Assembly (NCBI GenBank): GCA_020630395.1
Contig: JAHDBM010000024.1
Location: 1 to 32,510 of the forward strand
Length of the DNA stretch: 32,510 nt
Direction of reading: 5' to 3'
Source of the DNA: Flavobacteriales bacterium
Lineage (GTDB): Bacteria > Bacteroidota > Bacteroidia > Flavobacteriales_D > CAJJDF01
Part shown: one piece after another, positions 7,558-16,602 of the stretch
Layout: every line of letters starts with the position of its first letter
Position numbering within the stretch: position 1 is the first letter of the stretch
Made by a program: the position numbers and the translations under genes
Notes under the pieces: generated by a model
The model's input: the letters and a program-made list of their open reading frames with translations, nothing else
Databases searched by the model: none
What the model was told of the DNA's origin: nothing

Positions 7558-10122
7558 TTATAGTTCTCCAATATTCATGCCAATTGTAAAATGAAATTCT
7601 CCTTGAGGTCTAAATACAGACTTCTCATGTAAGCTAGGTATATAACCAGAGTCTCCTGGTGAAAGTGGATCTAAGCCCCATCCATAATCTAATCCTATTA
7701 AACCAAACATAGGCAAGAATAAACGCAATCCCATACCGGCAGATTTCTTAACTTGAAAAGGGTTAAACTCACTATAAGAGTTCCATGAATTACCTGCTTC
7801 TGCAAATCCTAACACAAACACTGTTGCATTTGGATTAAGTGATACTGGGAATCTTAGCTCTGCTTTATATTTTACAAGTAATGCATCCCCTTCATCAGGA
7901 GAGATAGAATTATCTCCATATCCTCTCAGTGCAATATATTCACGACCTGCTAAACGGAAACCTGTTAATCCGCTACCTCCATAATAGAATCTTTCAAAAG
8001 GTGACACACCTTTTTCTCTACTCCAAGAGTTTAATAATCCAAATCCAGCACTTGTATGCAGTACCATTTTGTTTTTACCTTTTGTTAATGGTGTGTACCA
8101 ATTGGTAACAAATTTAATCTTATTATACTCTACCCATTTAAATTTTTCTTGATTAGTAAGACCGGAATAATCATCAATCCCATCAAACCAAGAATATGGA
8201 GCAGTAGCTTTTAAGGTTAAACTTATATTTGACCCTCCTGTTGGATATATTGGTGTACCATCCAATGAGTTTCTAGATAAAACAACTTTAGCACTTAGGT
8301 TGTTTGCAAATCCGTTTTGAAAATCTTCAACAAAATTATAATTACGTAAGGTATAATATTCATAGCCAATCTCTCCATATAATGTGAAGTAATCATCTGG
8401 CACTTTTAGTCGAGTTCCTAGACCAACTGATGTACCTAATACATCAAAAATTGGTGTTTCTGGATCACTTCTTTTACCTTGTCTAAGCTTTTGTAAACTG
8501 TAATATGCATTAAAACTGAAATTTGTAGGTCTTTTTCCTCCAAACCAAGGCTCAGAAAACGTAAAACTTAAGGATTGGAAGAATAAATTAGCCGATCCTC
8601 TTAAACTTAATGTTTGTCCATCACCAGCAGGAATTGGGTTCCAAGATTCTTTCTTTAGCAAATTTTTAGAACTGAAGTTTGTAAATCTTAATCCAAGAGA
8701 ACCAACAAACTGGCCGCCACCCCAACCTCCAGAAAGTTCAATTTGATCGGATGGTTTTTCTGCAACTTTATATTCTATATCCACAGTACCATCAGCTGGA
8801 TTTGGCTTAGGGTTAACTCCCATTGCTTGAGGGTCGAAATAACCTAACTGCGCTAATTCTCTTTGTGTTCTAATAATATCACTACGGTTAAATAACTCTC
8901 CTGGTTTTGTTCTTATTTCTCGTAAAATTACATGATCGTTCGTTTTTGTATTGCCAACCACAGTAATTTTATTATTGGTAGCTTGCTTCCCTTCGTAAAC
9001 AAAGATATCAATATCTATCGTGTCATTATTAATGTTCTTTTCAACAGGATTTACTTGAAAAAATAAGTATCCTTGATCCATGTATAACGAACTAATGTCT
9101 AACTCTGTTTGACTCATAAATAACATAGACTCTAACCTTGTTCTATTATATAAATCGCCCTTTTTAATCCCTAAAATAGTATCTAATTGTCCTGATCTAT
9201 ATTTACTGTTACCTACCCAATTAATGTCTCCAAAATAATATCGAGAACCTTCATCCATCACTAATTTGATATCGATACCTTCTTTTTTATTCATTACGGT
9301 ATCAAAACTAATTCTTGCATCTCTTAACGCTTCGCCATTATATTTAGCTATTAACTCTTGTTTACCCTCGTTATATTTTTCTTTAATAAATTTAGATCTC
9401 TTCCAAATTCTCCACCATCTTTTTTCTTTAACGTCTTTAAATTGTCTTTTAACACGGGCATCTGAGAATAATTTCTTTTCTTTTCCAAAAATCCTCATAA
9501 ATCCTTTTCGCTCCACCATCATATCATTACCCTCGACAACAATTTTATTAATTTTAATTCTTTCTCCTTTGTTAATTTTTATGGTTAATACTGATGCATT
9601 ATTTACTCCAGTATCAACTTTTTGTTCTAATCTTACTTTTGCATTTAAATAACCTTTTTCTACAAAATAATCTTTACATACGAATCTTGTCCTATCTAAT
9701 AATGCTTCTGTAATTACTTTTCCGCTATATAAGTCTAAACTCTCTCTTATAGTCTTAGCCTGAGATTTAGTTGCTCCAATAATTTTATACTTCGACAAAC
9801 GACTTCTTTCTTTTAAAGAAATTCTTAAGAATATGGTACTTCCAATAATTTTCTCTTTGTATATATTAATATCTGAAAATAAATTTTGATCCCACAACTT
9901 CCTAATTGCCTGTGTAATATCATCTCCAGGAACAGTAACTTTATTTCCTCTCTTTAAACCTGATAAAGAAATAACTCGTTCGGTATCGTAATTTACAACA
10001 CCATCTACTGTTATTCCTCCAATTTCATAATCTCTTGGAGTTTCATAATTAACCGCTCCTGTTTGGCCATAAATTAAGCCTGAAACTAGGACTAAGATTA
10101 ATATTGTAAATAAGTTCTTCAT
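7558..10122 (-). CDS. bamA: Outer-membrane assembly factor BamA
   Basis: An 854-residue Omp85 protein that inserts beta-barrel proteins into the outer membrane. Signal peptide MKNLFTILILVLVSGLIYGQ is followed by POTRA domains up to about residue 460 (IGGITVDGVVNYDTERVISL begins POTRA1; NKITVVGNTKTNDHVILREI begins the last). The 16-strand barrel region starts near IELSGGWGGGQFVGSLGL. The conserved barrel-lid tripeptide appears as RGY at 733-735. A Lys/Arg/Trp-rich insert in the third POTRA (KEKRWWRIWKRSKFIKEKY, about residues 230-250) is frequent in Bacteroidota BamA. The C terminus ends MNIGEL rather than with an aromatic residue, a small departure from the beta-signal, which may instead lie a few residues earlier (FHFTIG). 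It starts 9 bp after uppS, so the two are co-transcribed. Confidence 0.97.
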   Translation of the reverse strand: MKNLFTILILVLVSGLIYGQTGAVNYETPRDYEIGGITVDGVVNYDTERVISLSGLKRGNKVTVPGDDITQAIRKLWDQNLFSDINIYKEKIIGSTIFLRISLKERSRLSKYKIIGATKSQAKTIRESLDLYSGKVITEALLDRTRFVCKDYFVEKGYLNAKVRLEQKVDTGVNNASVLTIKINKGERIKINKIVVEGNDMMVERKGFMRIFGKEKKLFSDARVKRQFKDVKEKRWWRIWKRSKFIKEKYNEGKQELIAKYNGEALRDARISFDTVMNKKEGIDIKLVMDEGSRYYFGDINWVGNSKYRSGQLDTILGIKKGDLYNRTRLESMLFMSQTELDISSLYMDQGYLFFQVNPVEKNINNDTIDIDIFVYEGKQATNNKITVVGNTKTNDHVILREIRTKPGELFNRSDIIRTQRELAQLGYFDPQAMGVNPKPNPADGTVDIEYKVAEKPSDQIELSGGWGGGQFVGSLGLRFTNFSSKNLLKKESWNPIPAGDGQTLSLRGSANLFFQSLSFTFSEPWFGGKRPTNFSFNAYYSLQKLRQGKRSDPETPIFDVLGTSVGLGTRLKVPDDYFTLYGEIGYEYYTLRNYNFVEDFQNGFANNLSAKVVLSRNSLDGTPIYPTGGSNISLTLKATAPYSWFDGIDDYSGLTNQEKFKWVEYNKIKFVTNWYTPLTKGKNKMVLHTSAGFGLLNSWSREKGVSPFERFYYGGSGLTGFRLAGREYIALRGYGDNSISPDEGDALLVKYKAELRFPVSLNPNATVFVLGFAEAGNSWNSYSEFNPFQVKKSAGMGLRLFLPMFGLIGLDYGWGLDPLSPGDSGYIPSLHEKSVFRPQGEFHFTIGMNIGEL

Positions 10123-10131
10123 CTAATTATA

Positions 10132-10884
10132 TTAATTATTCATCTTTATTTGTTCGCCCGTTTTACCAAACCTTCTTTCTCTATTTTGAAAACATAAAAT
10201 TGCTTCGTAAAAATTCTCTTCATTGAAAACCGGCCACAATACATCTGTAAAATAAAACTCAGCATATGCTATTTGCCACAACAAAAAATTACTAATTCTA
10301 TGTTCTCCACTGGTTCGTATTACTAATTCAGGATCGGGTAAACCATTTGTGGCAAGGTAAGAACTAAACAAATCTTCGTTTATTTCTTCTTTAACAATTT
10401 TTGAGGAATTAACATCATTTGCTAATTCTTTAATGGCGCTAATAATTTCCCATCTTGAACTATAACTTAATGCTAGCGTTAACGTAATCCCTCCATTATT
10501 TTTGGTATAATCTACAGCACTCTGCAAAGCTTTTTGTGCCATTGAAGGTAACTTATCCAACTGTCCTATTACATTAATTTTTACCTTATTCTTATGTAAT
10601 TCTTCTACTTCTCCAGTTATGGTTTGAACAAATAAATTCATCAATCCATCTACTTCCTCTTTAGGTCTATTCCAATTTTCGGTTGAAAACGTATATAATG
10701 TCAAATACTTAACACCTGCATGTTGAGCTGCTTTTAATGTTCTTCTTACAGATTCTACACCAGAATTGTGGCCATGTAAACGGTCTTTACCTTGGCTTTT
10801 AGCCCATCTTCCGTTTCCATCCATGATAACTGCCACATGGTCTGGAACGGCTTCTTTATTTATTTGATTGAGTAATGAATTCAT
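10132..10884 (-). CDS. uppS: Isoprenyl transferase (undecaprenyl diphosphate synthase)
   Basis: A 250-residue cis-prenyltransferase that condenses isopentenyl diphosphate onto farnesyl diphosphate to give the C55 lipid carrier for peptidoglycan and surface polysaccharide. Signatures: HVAVIMDGNGRWAK with the catalytic Asp at residue 22, LYTFSTENWNRPKEEV, and the C-terminal RTSGEHRISNFLLWQIAYAE block. Length is typical. It is the first gene of the uppS-bamA-ompH-ompH group, with bamA 9 bp downstream. The 424-bp region upstream carries a possible -7 element at 11021-11028. The start at MNSLLNQINKEAVPDH fits the family. Confidence 0.97.
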   Translation of the reverse strand: MNSLLNQINKEAVPDHVAVIMDGNGRWAKSQGKDRLHGHNSGVESVRRTLKAAQHAGVKYLTLYTFSTENWNRPKEEVDGLMNLFVQTITGEVEELHKNKVKINVIGQLDKLPSMAQKALQSAVDYTKNNGGITLTLALSYSSRWEIISAIKELANDVNSSKIVKEEINEDLFSSYLATNGLPDPELVIRTSGEHRISNFLLWQIAYAEFYFTDVLWPVFNEENFYEAILCFQNRERRFGKTGEQIKMNN

Positions 10885-11308
10885 TATAGATTGCGAATTT
10901 GCTACATTTTTTTCGCTATTAAAAGAGTTGACCTCATTTTTTCGTCTTCTTTAACAGTTTTTAGTATTAGGCTGTAATATTATGGTTTCATTATTCTCGA
11001 TATAATTTTAATTTACTGGTCAAATTTACTCTAACCTGCCTGTAGTTTTAATTTAATTTGCACCTATTTTTTTATTACGTTTTACTTTTTCCATTGATGA
11101 AAAAGTAAACAAAAAATCTAGTCAGAAAAATCCTACAGCACACATTCCCCCACACCCTCGGCTTTCTGACCTGCCTTCACACTTTATACAGCTAACAATT
11201 CTTACTGAATTTAAACCTTGACAAAATTAAATCAAACATATATTTAAAAATGATTAAATTCTCAAAACAAATTATTCGCTTTAAAAACCTTAAATTTATA
11301 TTTAATGA
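10885..11308. other. 424-bp intergenic region between gpmI and uppS
   Basis: No coding sequence is supported here. The uppS-proximal half (10885-11078) is plain A+T-rich DNA with a possible minus-strand -7 box TAAATTTG at 11021-11028 but no matching -33 TTG. The middle (11079-11170) holds an inverted-repeat element described separately, with a distinctly C-rich patch (11136-11160). The remaining 138 bp up to the gpmI stop show nothing recognisable. Confidence 0.7.
11079..11170. repeat. Intergenic element with two nested inverted repeats
   Basis: Arms TTTACTTTTTC (11081-11091) and GAAAAAGTAAA (11099-11109) form an 11-bp stem with a 7-nt loop. Twelve bases on, GTCAGAAA (11121-11128) pairs with TTTCTGAC (11163-11170) around a 34-nt C-rich loop. 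On the minus strand the second hairpin is followed by TAGATTTTTTG, so it could end transcription of the gpmI operon. From memory, very similar AAAAGTAAACAAAAAATC-type sequences recur between genes in many Flavobacteriales genomes, so I take it as a dispersed intergenic repeat. That identity is not tested here. Confidence 0.6.
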
Positions 11309-12838
11309 CTAATCATTATTAAACAACAATGAATCTCCTGTCATTTCTATTGGTTTTTTGATATCCATAATATCTAAAATAGTTGGAGCAACATCTGCTA
11401 ATGAACCATCATTTAAATTCTTTTTGACTGTATTTAAAGCGAAACAAGGTACTAAATTAGTAGTATGAGCAGTATGGATTGATCCATCAGGATTGATGTT
11501 TAATTCGGCATTACCATGATCGGCAATTATGACGATACCATAATTATGCGCCAATGCTGTTTCAACAACACTTTGTGCCGAAGCATCTATCGTTTCAATA
11601 GCTTTAATAATAGCCAACTGGTCTCCAGTATGTCCTACCATATCTGGGTTAGCAAAGTTTAAACAAACAAAATCGGGCTGATTATGATTTATCTCTTCAT
11701 TAATCTTATCAACTACTTCATTTGCACTCATTTCTGGTTGCAAATCGTAAGTTGCTACTTTTGGAGAGTTTACCACTATTCTTTTATCTTGTTTAAATGG
11801 CTGTTCCCTTCCTCCAGAAAAGAAAAATGTAACATGAGGGTATTTTTCGGTTTCAGCAATTCTAACTTGACTTTTCCCTGCATTACTAACTACCTCACCT
11901 AATGTCATTTTTAAATCATCTTTCTCATACAAGACATTAACATTAACAAAGCTTTTATTATAGTTTGTCATAGTAACATAATGCAATGGCAAAGTATTCA
12001 TTCCATGACGTTTTAAATCTTCTTGAGTTAAAGCAATTGTTATTTGGCGACATCTATCTGTTCTAAAATTAAAGCAAATCACTACATCATGTTCTTGAAT
12101 TTTAGCTATTGGATTACCCTGTTCGTCTACACAAACAAGAGCTTCCATGAATTCATCAGTAATGTCTTGATTGTATAAATCTTGAATACTTTTTAACGCA
12201 TCAGTTGTTTTTATACCAACTCCATTAACTAACAAATCATACGCTTTTTTAATTCTTTCCCATCTATTATCTCTGTCCATTGCATAATAGCGACCAATTA
12301 CAGAAGCTAGTTGAACTGGTGTATCGTTAATGTTTTCTTTTACAAATTCTATTGAAGATTTACCGCTAGTTGGAGCTGTATCTCTTCCATCAGTAAAGGC
12401 ATGTATAAATGCTTTATTAAGGCCATAATCATTAGCTGCTTTACATAAACTAACTAAATGATTCTGATGAGCATGTATTCCTCCATCAGAAACTAACCCA
12501 ATAAAATGAACGGTTTTATTGTTCTTTTTTGCGTAATCAAAAGCTTCTAGAAGTTTTGGGTTTGATGCAAACTCATTATCATCTATTGCTTTGTTTATTT
12601 TAGCGAAGTCTTGATACACTATTCTACCCGCTCCAATATTTAAGTGACCAACTTCAGAGTTTCCCATTTGACCTTTTGGAAGACCAACATGTTCGCCAAA
12701 TGTTTTTAATTCTGAATTAGGATATTGTTTGTAGAGGCTATCTACGAAAGATGTTCTGGCCAGATGAATTGCATTGGTTTCGTCTTTTTTTCCATGACCC
12801 CACCCATCAAGAATCATGAGCATTGCTTTTTGCTCCAT
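11309..12838 (-). CDS. gpmI: 2,3-bisphosphoglycerate-independent phosphoglycerate mutase
   Basis: A 509-residue, two-metal (Mn2+) enzyme of the alkaline phosphatase superfamily interconverting 3- and 2-phosphoglycerate in glycolysis. Metal ligand Asp11 lies in MLMILDGWGHG; the phosphorylated Ser61 lies in MGNSEVGHLNIGAGR; further blocks are HAFTDGRDTAP, FNFRTDRCRQ, FANPDMVGHTGD and IIADHGNAE near the C terminus, all present. Length is as expected. It is the last gene of the five-gene operon beginning at 17436 and starts 3 bp after the upstream membrane-protein gene, so translation may be coupled. Cytoplasmic. Confidence 0.97.
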   Translation of the reverse strand: MEQKAMLMILDGWGHGKKDETNAIHLARTSFVDSLYKQYPNSELKTFGEHVGLPKGQMGNSEVGHLNIGAGRIVYQDFAKINKAIDDNEFASNPKLLEAFDYAKKNNKTVHFIGLVSDGGIHAHQNHLVSLCKAANDYGLNKAFIHAFTDGRDTAPTSGKSSIEFVKENINDTPVQLASVIGRYYAMDRDNRWERIKKAYDLLVNGVGIKTTDALKSIQDLYNQDITDEFMEALVCVDEQGNPIAKIQEHDVVICFNFRTDRCRQITIALTQEDLKRHGMNTLPLHYVTMTNYNKSFVNVNVLYEKDDLKMTLGEVVSNAGKSQVRIAETEKYPHVTFFFSGGREQPFKQDKRIVVNSPKVATYDLQPEMSANEVVDKINEEINHNQPDFVCLNFANPDMVGHTGDQLAIIKAIETIDASAQSVVETALAHNYGIVIIADHGNAELNINPDGSIHTAHTTNLVPCFALNTVKKNLNDGSLADVAPTILDIMDIKKPIEMTGDSLLFNND

Positions 12839-12841
12839 TAT

Positions 12842-13396
12842 TTACCCATTGATTAATTGCTTAACTTCCTTATGAATATAATCTAACGCTATATTAGAAG
12901 GCGATCGTTCGAGCTGCATCATCATCTCAAAAATTGCCTTACTTAAATCTATACCAGAAGCGTCATCAGCCATATTGCCTAAGCCAAGGTTAATAATCTT
13001 AATTGTTTCTTCTTTGGCTTGTTTAGATAACTCCCATGAGTTTTCACTGATGTAAACTTGTTGAGCCACATTATGTTCAAACTCTTCTCGAATAGCCTTT
13101 AATAAATCAGCATGTAAAAGTTTTGCACTCATCCCGGGTTTATGTATTCTCATAATTAAACTACTGGGTGCAATTCGTTCTAAAAAAACCGTTATTCGTT
13201 CGTATGCTTGCAGTTTTAATGGTAATACTATTTTTATTTTTTCTCCTCCATCAACTCCTGTTTTTTGCTGTGGCACTTTATTTTGATTAGCAACTTTAGC
13301 TAGTCGTTCGTTTTGCTTTTTTAGCATTATATACACAAGCAATACCAACACTAAAGATGGCAGTGTAATTTTTATTATTTCTAGTAAAATATCCAT
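12842..13396 (-). CDS. DUF7935-like membrane-anchored protein of unknown function
   Basis: A 184-residue protein with one N-terminal transmembrane helix (about residues 8-26, ITLPSLVLVLLVYIML) followed by a basic, charged linker and a helical cytoplasmic domain. The segment LPLKLQAYERITVFLERIAP (about 60-79) is the most conserved-looking part and matches my memory of a Bacteroidota-only family (DUF7935) found beside central metabolic genes. No catalytic motif is visible. It sits between glmS (20 bp upstream) and gpmI (3 bp downstream), so it is co-expressed with them. A structural or regulatory role at the inner membrane is possible but not shown. Confidence 0.75.
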   Translation of the reverse strand: MDILLEIIKITLPSLVLVLLVYIMLKKQNERLAKVANQNKVPQQKTGVDGGEKIKIVLPLKLQAYERITVFLERIAPSSLIMRIHKPGMSAKLLHADLLKAIREEFEHNVAQQVYISENSWELSKQAKEETIKIINLGLGNMADDASGIDLSKAIFEMMMQLERSPSNIALDYIHKEVKQLING

Positions 13397-13416
13397 AGTA
13401 TTGGTTTACGGTTAAC

Positions 13417-15261
13417 TTACTCTACCGTTACAGATTTTGCAAGGTTTCTTGGTTGATCTACATTACATTCTCTCATGACAGCAATGTGATAACTTAATAA
13501 TTGAAATGGTATTGTAGCTAGTAATGGGATAAACATATCTTCTGTATGTGGTATTTCAATATAGTGATCTGCCATCTCTCGGATAGTCTCATCTCCTTTA
13601 GAACTAATAACAATGACTTTACCTTTTCTAGCTTTAACTTCTTGAATATTACTTAATACTTTTTCGTAAGAAGCTCCTTTAGTAGCTACAACAAAAACTG
13701 GCATTTCTTCATCTATCAAAGCAATTGGACCGTGTTTCATTTCTGCTGCAGGATATCCTTCTGCATGAATATAAGAGATCTCTTTCAACTTAAGTGCTCC
13801 TTCAAGAGCAACTGGAAAACTAGACCCTCTACCTAAATACAAAGCATTGGATGCATTCATATAAATATCAGCAATAAACCTACAGATACCATCTGTTTTT
13901 AGCGCTTCTTCTACTTTTTCGGGAATAGATTCTAATTCAAATAATAGCCTATTTAACTTAGAAGCCTCAACAGCACCTTTTTCTTTTGCTAACATTAATG
14001 CTAACAATGAAAGCACGGTAACTTGAGCTGTGAACGCCTTAGTGGATGCAACTCCAACCTCAGGACCTGCATGCGTATAAGAACCCGCATGAGTTTCTCT
14101 TGAAATAGTAGACCCCACCACATTACAAATACCTAATATAGTTGCTCCTTTTTCTTTAGCTAATTTAATTGCTGCTAATGTATCAGCAGTTTCTCCAGAT
14201 TGAGAAATAGCTAATACAATGTCATTTTCATTAATGATTGGATTTCTGTATCTAAATTCAGATGCATATTCCACTTCAACAGGAATTCTTGCTAAATCTT
14301 CTATTAAATATTCTCCAACTAAGCCTGCGTGCCATGATGTTCCACAAGCAATTATAATAATTCTTGGAGCTGCTAAAATTTTGTCTTTATATTCACTTAT
14401 ACCACCTAAAGAAACATGCCCTTTTTGAGCATTAACCCTTCCTCTCATGCAGTCCATGATGGTTTTAGGTTGCTCAAAAATTTCCTTTAACATAAAATGC
14501 TCATAACCTCCTTTCTCTAAAGCTTCAAGTTTAATTTGAAGCTCTTGAATTGACGGGGTTATTTCTTGATTGTCTAATTGTTTGATTTTAAGACCAGTAT
14601 CTAGACTTACATGTGCAATTTCTCCATCTTCTAAATACACAACATTATTTGTATACTCTACAATTGGTGTTGCATCTGAGCCTATATAAAAGTCATCATC
14701 TCCCATTCCGATAACTAACGGACTACTTTTTTTAGCTGCAATTAACTCTCTAGGATTATCTTTATCTATTACCACTATGGCATAAGCACCTATTACTTCG
14801 TTCAATGCTAAACGGACAGCCTCAAAAAGAGATACCGCTTCGTTCTTTTTCACTTCTTCAATTAAGTGTATAAGAACTTCTGTATCGGTATCACTTTTAA
14901 ACTCATGGCCCCTTTTACCAAGTTCCTTTTTTAAAACATCATAATTTTCAATAATACCATTATGAATTAACGCTAATTTACCATCACCCGAAACATGAGG
15001 GTGAGCATTAACATCATTTGCTGGTCCGTGAGTTGCCCATCTTGTATGACCTATACCAATAGACCCTTTTTTTGATTGCTCTCCAATAAACTCTTCAAGA
15101 TTGGATACTTTTCCTTTACACTTATAATGCAAAAATTCTCCTGGATTATCGATCATTGCAATTCCAGCACTATCATATCCTCTATATTCTAAACGCTTTA
15201 ATCCTTTAATTAAAACTTCATAAGCATCTTTTTCTCCTACGTAAGCAACAATTCCACACAT
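13417..15261 (-). CDS. glmS: Glutamine--fructose-6-phosphate aminotransferase (isomerizing)
   Basis: A 614-residue enzyme making glucosamine-6-phosphate from fructose-6-phosphate and glutamine, the entry to amino-sugar and peptidoglycan synthesis. The N terminus MCGIVAYVG exposes the nucleophile Cys after Met removal, followed by GHTRWATHG of the class II amidotransferase domain (to about 230). Two SIS isomerase domains follow, with IIACGTSWHAG, SQSGETADT and GRGSSFPVALEGALKLKE, and the C terminus ends NLAKSVTVE, the classic GlmS ending. It lies 12 bp after the DUF4270 gene in the operon. No glmS ribozyme-like leader is apparent in the short upstream gap. Confidence 0.98.
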   Translation of the reverse strand: MCGIVAYVGEKDAYEVLIKGLKRLEYRGYDSAGIAMIDNPGEFLHYKCKGKVSNLEEFIGEQSKKGSIGIGHTRWATHGPANDVNAHPHVSGDGKLALIHNGIIENYDVLKKELGKRGHEFKSDTDTEVLIHLIEEVKKNEAVSLFEAVRLALNEVIGAYAIVVIDKDNPRELIAAKKSSPLVIGMGDDDFYIGSDATPIVEYTNNVVYLEDGEIAHVSLDTGLKIKQLDNQEITPSIQELQIKLEALEKGGYEHFMLKEIFEQPKTIMDCMRGRVNAQKGHVSLGGISEYKDKILAAPRIIIIACGTSWHAGLVGEYLIEDLARIPVEVEYASEFRYRNPIINENDIVLAISQSGETADTLAAIKLAKEKGATILGICNVVGSTISRETHAGSYTHAGPEVGVASTKAFTAQVTVLSLLALMLAKEKGAVEASKLNRLLFELESIPEKVEEALKTDGICRFIADIYMNASNALYLGRGSSFPVALEGALKLKEISYIHAEGYPAAEMKHGPIALIDEEMPVFVVATKGASYEKVLSNIQEVKARKGKVIVISSKGDETIREMADHYIEIPHTEDMFIPLLATIPFQLLSYHIAVMRECNVDQPRNLAKSVTVE

Positions 15262-15273
15262 AAGCGTATCGTT

Positions 15274-16599
15274 TTAGTATTTTGTATAAGTTAATGTAAG
15301 CTTCGGTTTGTTAGCCGAACCAGTTCCAAACAGCACTGCTCTATTTGGTGTCACCATAGAAGATGCTGTTTCTATCGAAAGCATATTATTAGGATATGTT
15401 TCCTTTAAAATATTGTTAATGTAACGTGTGATAACAAATTCATAAGACGAATTATCTTCGTTCCATTTTCCTCCTACTACAGCCAAACCATAAGTTAATT
15501 GATCTGCAATAAACAGTTGCTCTCCATCCTCATTTCTAAGAATTAATAATTGATCGTTAGGAGTATAAGCTCCGCTTGTATAATCTACAGGCAAACTTAA
15601 TACAGCCTTATTTATAATGATATTAGAGTCTTTTAAATTCAATAGATTAGGAATTTCTACTTGAGTTTTAACACCTTGAACACCTTGAATATAAGTTTCG
15701 TTAACACCAAGAGTAGAATCATTTAATTGATTCTGAACCATAGTACCTGAATAATCATGAACTATATTATTAACTCTTTCATTGTTTTCATTTATTAACA
15801 AATCAAAACTAGCAGTATCATCTAAAACAGTGTCTCTGTAATAAATCGTCATTTTTGAGTTAGCACTTAATAAATCTAGTGATAAAATAGCTCCTTGTCC
15901 TGATGCGAAAGCATTATTAGTTTTAATATAAACCCCCTTTATAAATTGAAGAAAATTATCATTATTTGTTAGATTACTAGATCCAGACTCATCCACTATT
16001 TGTTGACCGAAAGACTTATCTATTCTTATACGTAGTTGTGGATTAAGTGAATCTCCATCAACAAACACCTTATTATTTGGGTCAGGAGTGATTACTGAGC
16101 TGCCAACTTCAACTAAATCTAATCCGTCATCTAAAAACGTTCGATTACTATAATAAGTTGAATCTTTGATTAAATCTTCCGTAATTTTATAAACTTCAAA
16201 CGTTTGAGGCTCAAGTGTTCCATAATGATCAAATATTTCGAAAGCCAAAACAACTGAATCTATTTCAATATCAGCTGAAGTTCCTGTTGGAGCAAAGTTT
16301 ACATTATCAGCCGAAAGTCTTAGTTGAGTGTAAATTGATGCTGATGTGTTTCCAAAAACTGGATCTACATAACTACCAAGTGTAGATATACTTAATTCAT
16401 CTGCTTTAATAGAGTCTTGTTTTGTTGTATATGTTAACAAAGACAAAGTGTCTATAACATTAACACCAAGCTTATCTCCTTGAAGATTAGCCCCAACAAA
16501 ATTATCTTTCTTTTTACAACTTACAGCAAAAAACAAAGCGGAAAGTATAACTACTTTCCGCATGTTTAATTTATTATATTTTCTCATTAACTTTTGCAA
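15274..16599 (-). CDS. DUF4270 lipoprotein
   Basis: A 441-residue protein with a lipoprotein signal: VVILSALFFAVSC with the lipidated Cys at residue 28, followed by KKKD. The rest is beta-rich, with acidic and Asn/Ser-rich segments such as DSIKADELSISTLGSYVDP and a C terminus ...VLFGTGSANKPKLTLTYTKY. This matches the Bacteroidota DUF4270 family, which typically sits between a short glycogen-synthase homologue and glmS, exactly as here. Function is unknown; surface or periplasmic location is inferred. An internal Met at residue 13 (ATG at 16563) would give a more compact signal peptide and is a credible alternative start. The gap to the preceding gene is only 3 bp with the longer start. Confidence 0.88.
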   Translation of the reverse strand: MQKLMRKYNKLNMRKVVILSALFFAVSCKKKDNFVGANLQGDKLGVNVIDTLSLLTYTTKQDSIKADELSISTLGSYVDPVFGNTSASIYTQLRLSADNVNFAPTGTSADIEIDSVVLAFEIFDHYGTLEPQTFEVYKITEDLIKDSTYYSNRTFLDDGLDLVEVGSSVITPDPNNKVFVDGDSLNPQLRIRIDKSFGQQIVDESGSSNLTNNDNFLQFIKGVYIKTNNAFASGQGAILSLDLLSANSKMTIYYRDTVLDDTASFDLLINENNERVNNIVHDYSGTMVQNQLNDSTLGVNETYIQGVQGVKTQVEIPNLLNLKDSNIIINKAVLSLPVDYTSGAYTPNDQLLILRNEDGEQLFIADQLTYGLAVVGGKWNEDNSSYEFVITRYINNILKETYPNNMLSIETASSMVTPNRAVLFGTGSANKPKLTLTYTKY

Positions 16600-16602
16600 T
16601 AA

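Noticed and set aside
9266-9652. 128-codon plus frame inside bamA
   Set aside because: Antisense shadow of a Lys/Asn-rich POTRA segment; bamA is intact.
11684-11902. Plus frame inside gpmI
   Set aside because: Antisense to conserved gpmI sequence with no support of its own.
14219-14428. Plus frame inside glmS
   Set aside because: Antisense to the SIS domains of an intact glmS.
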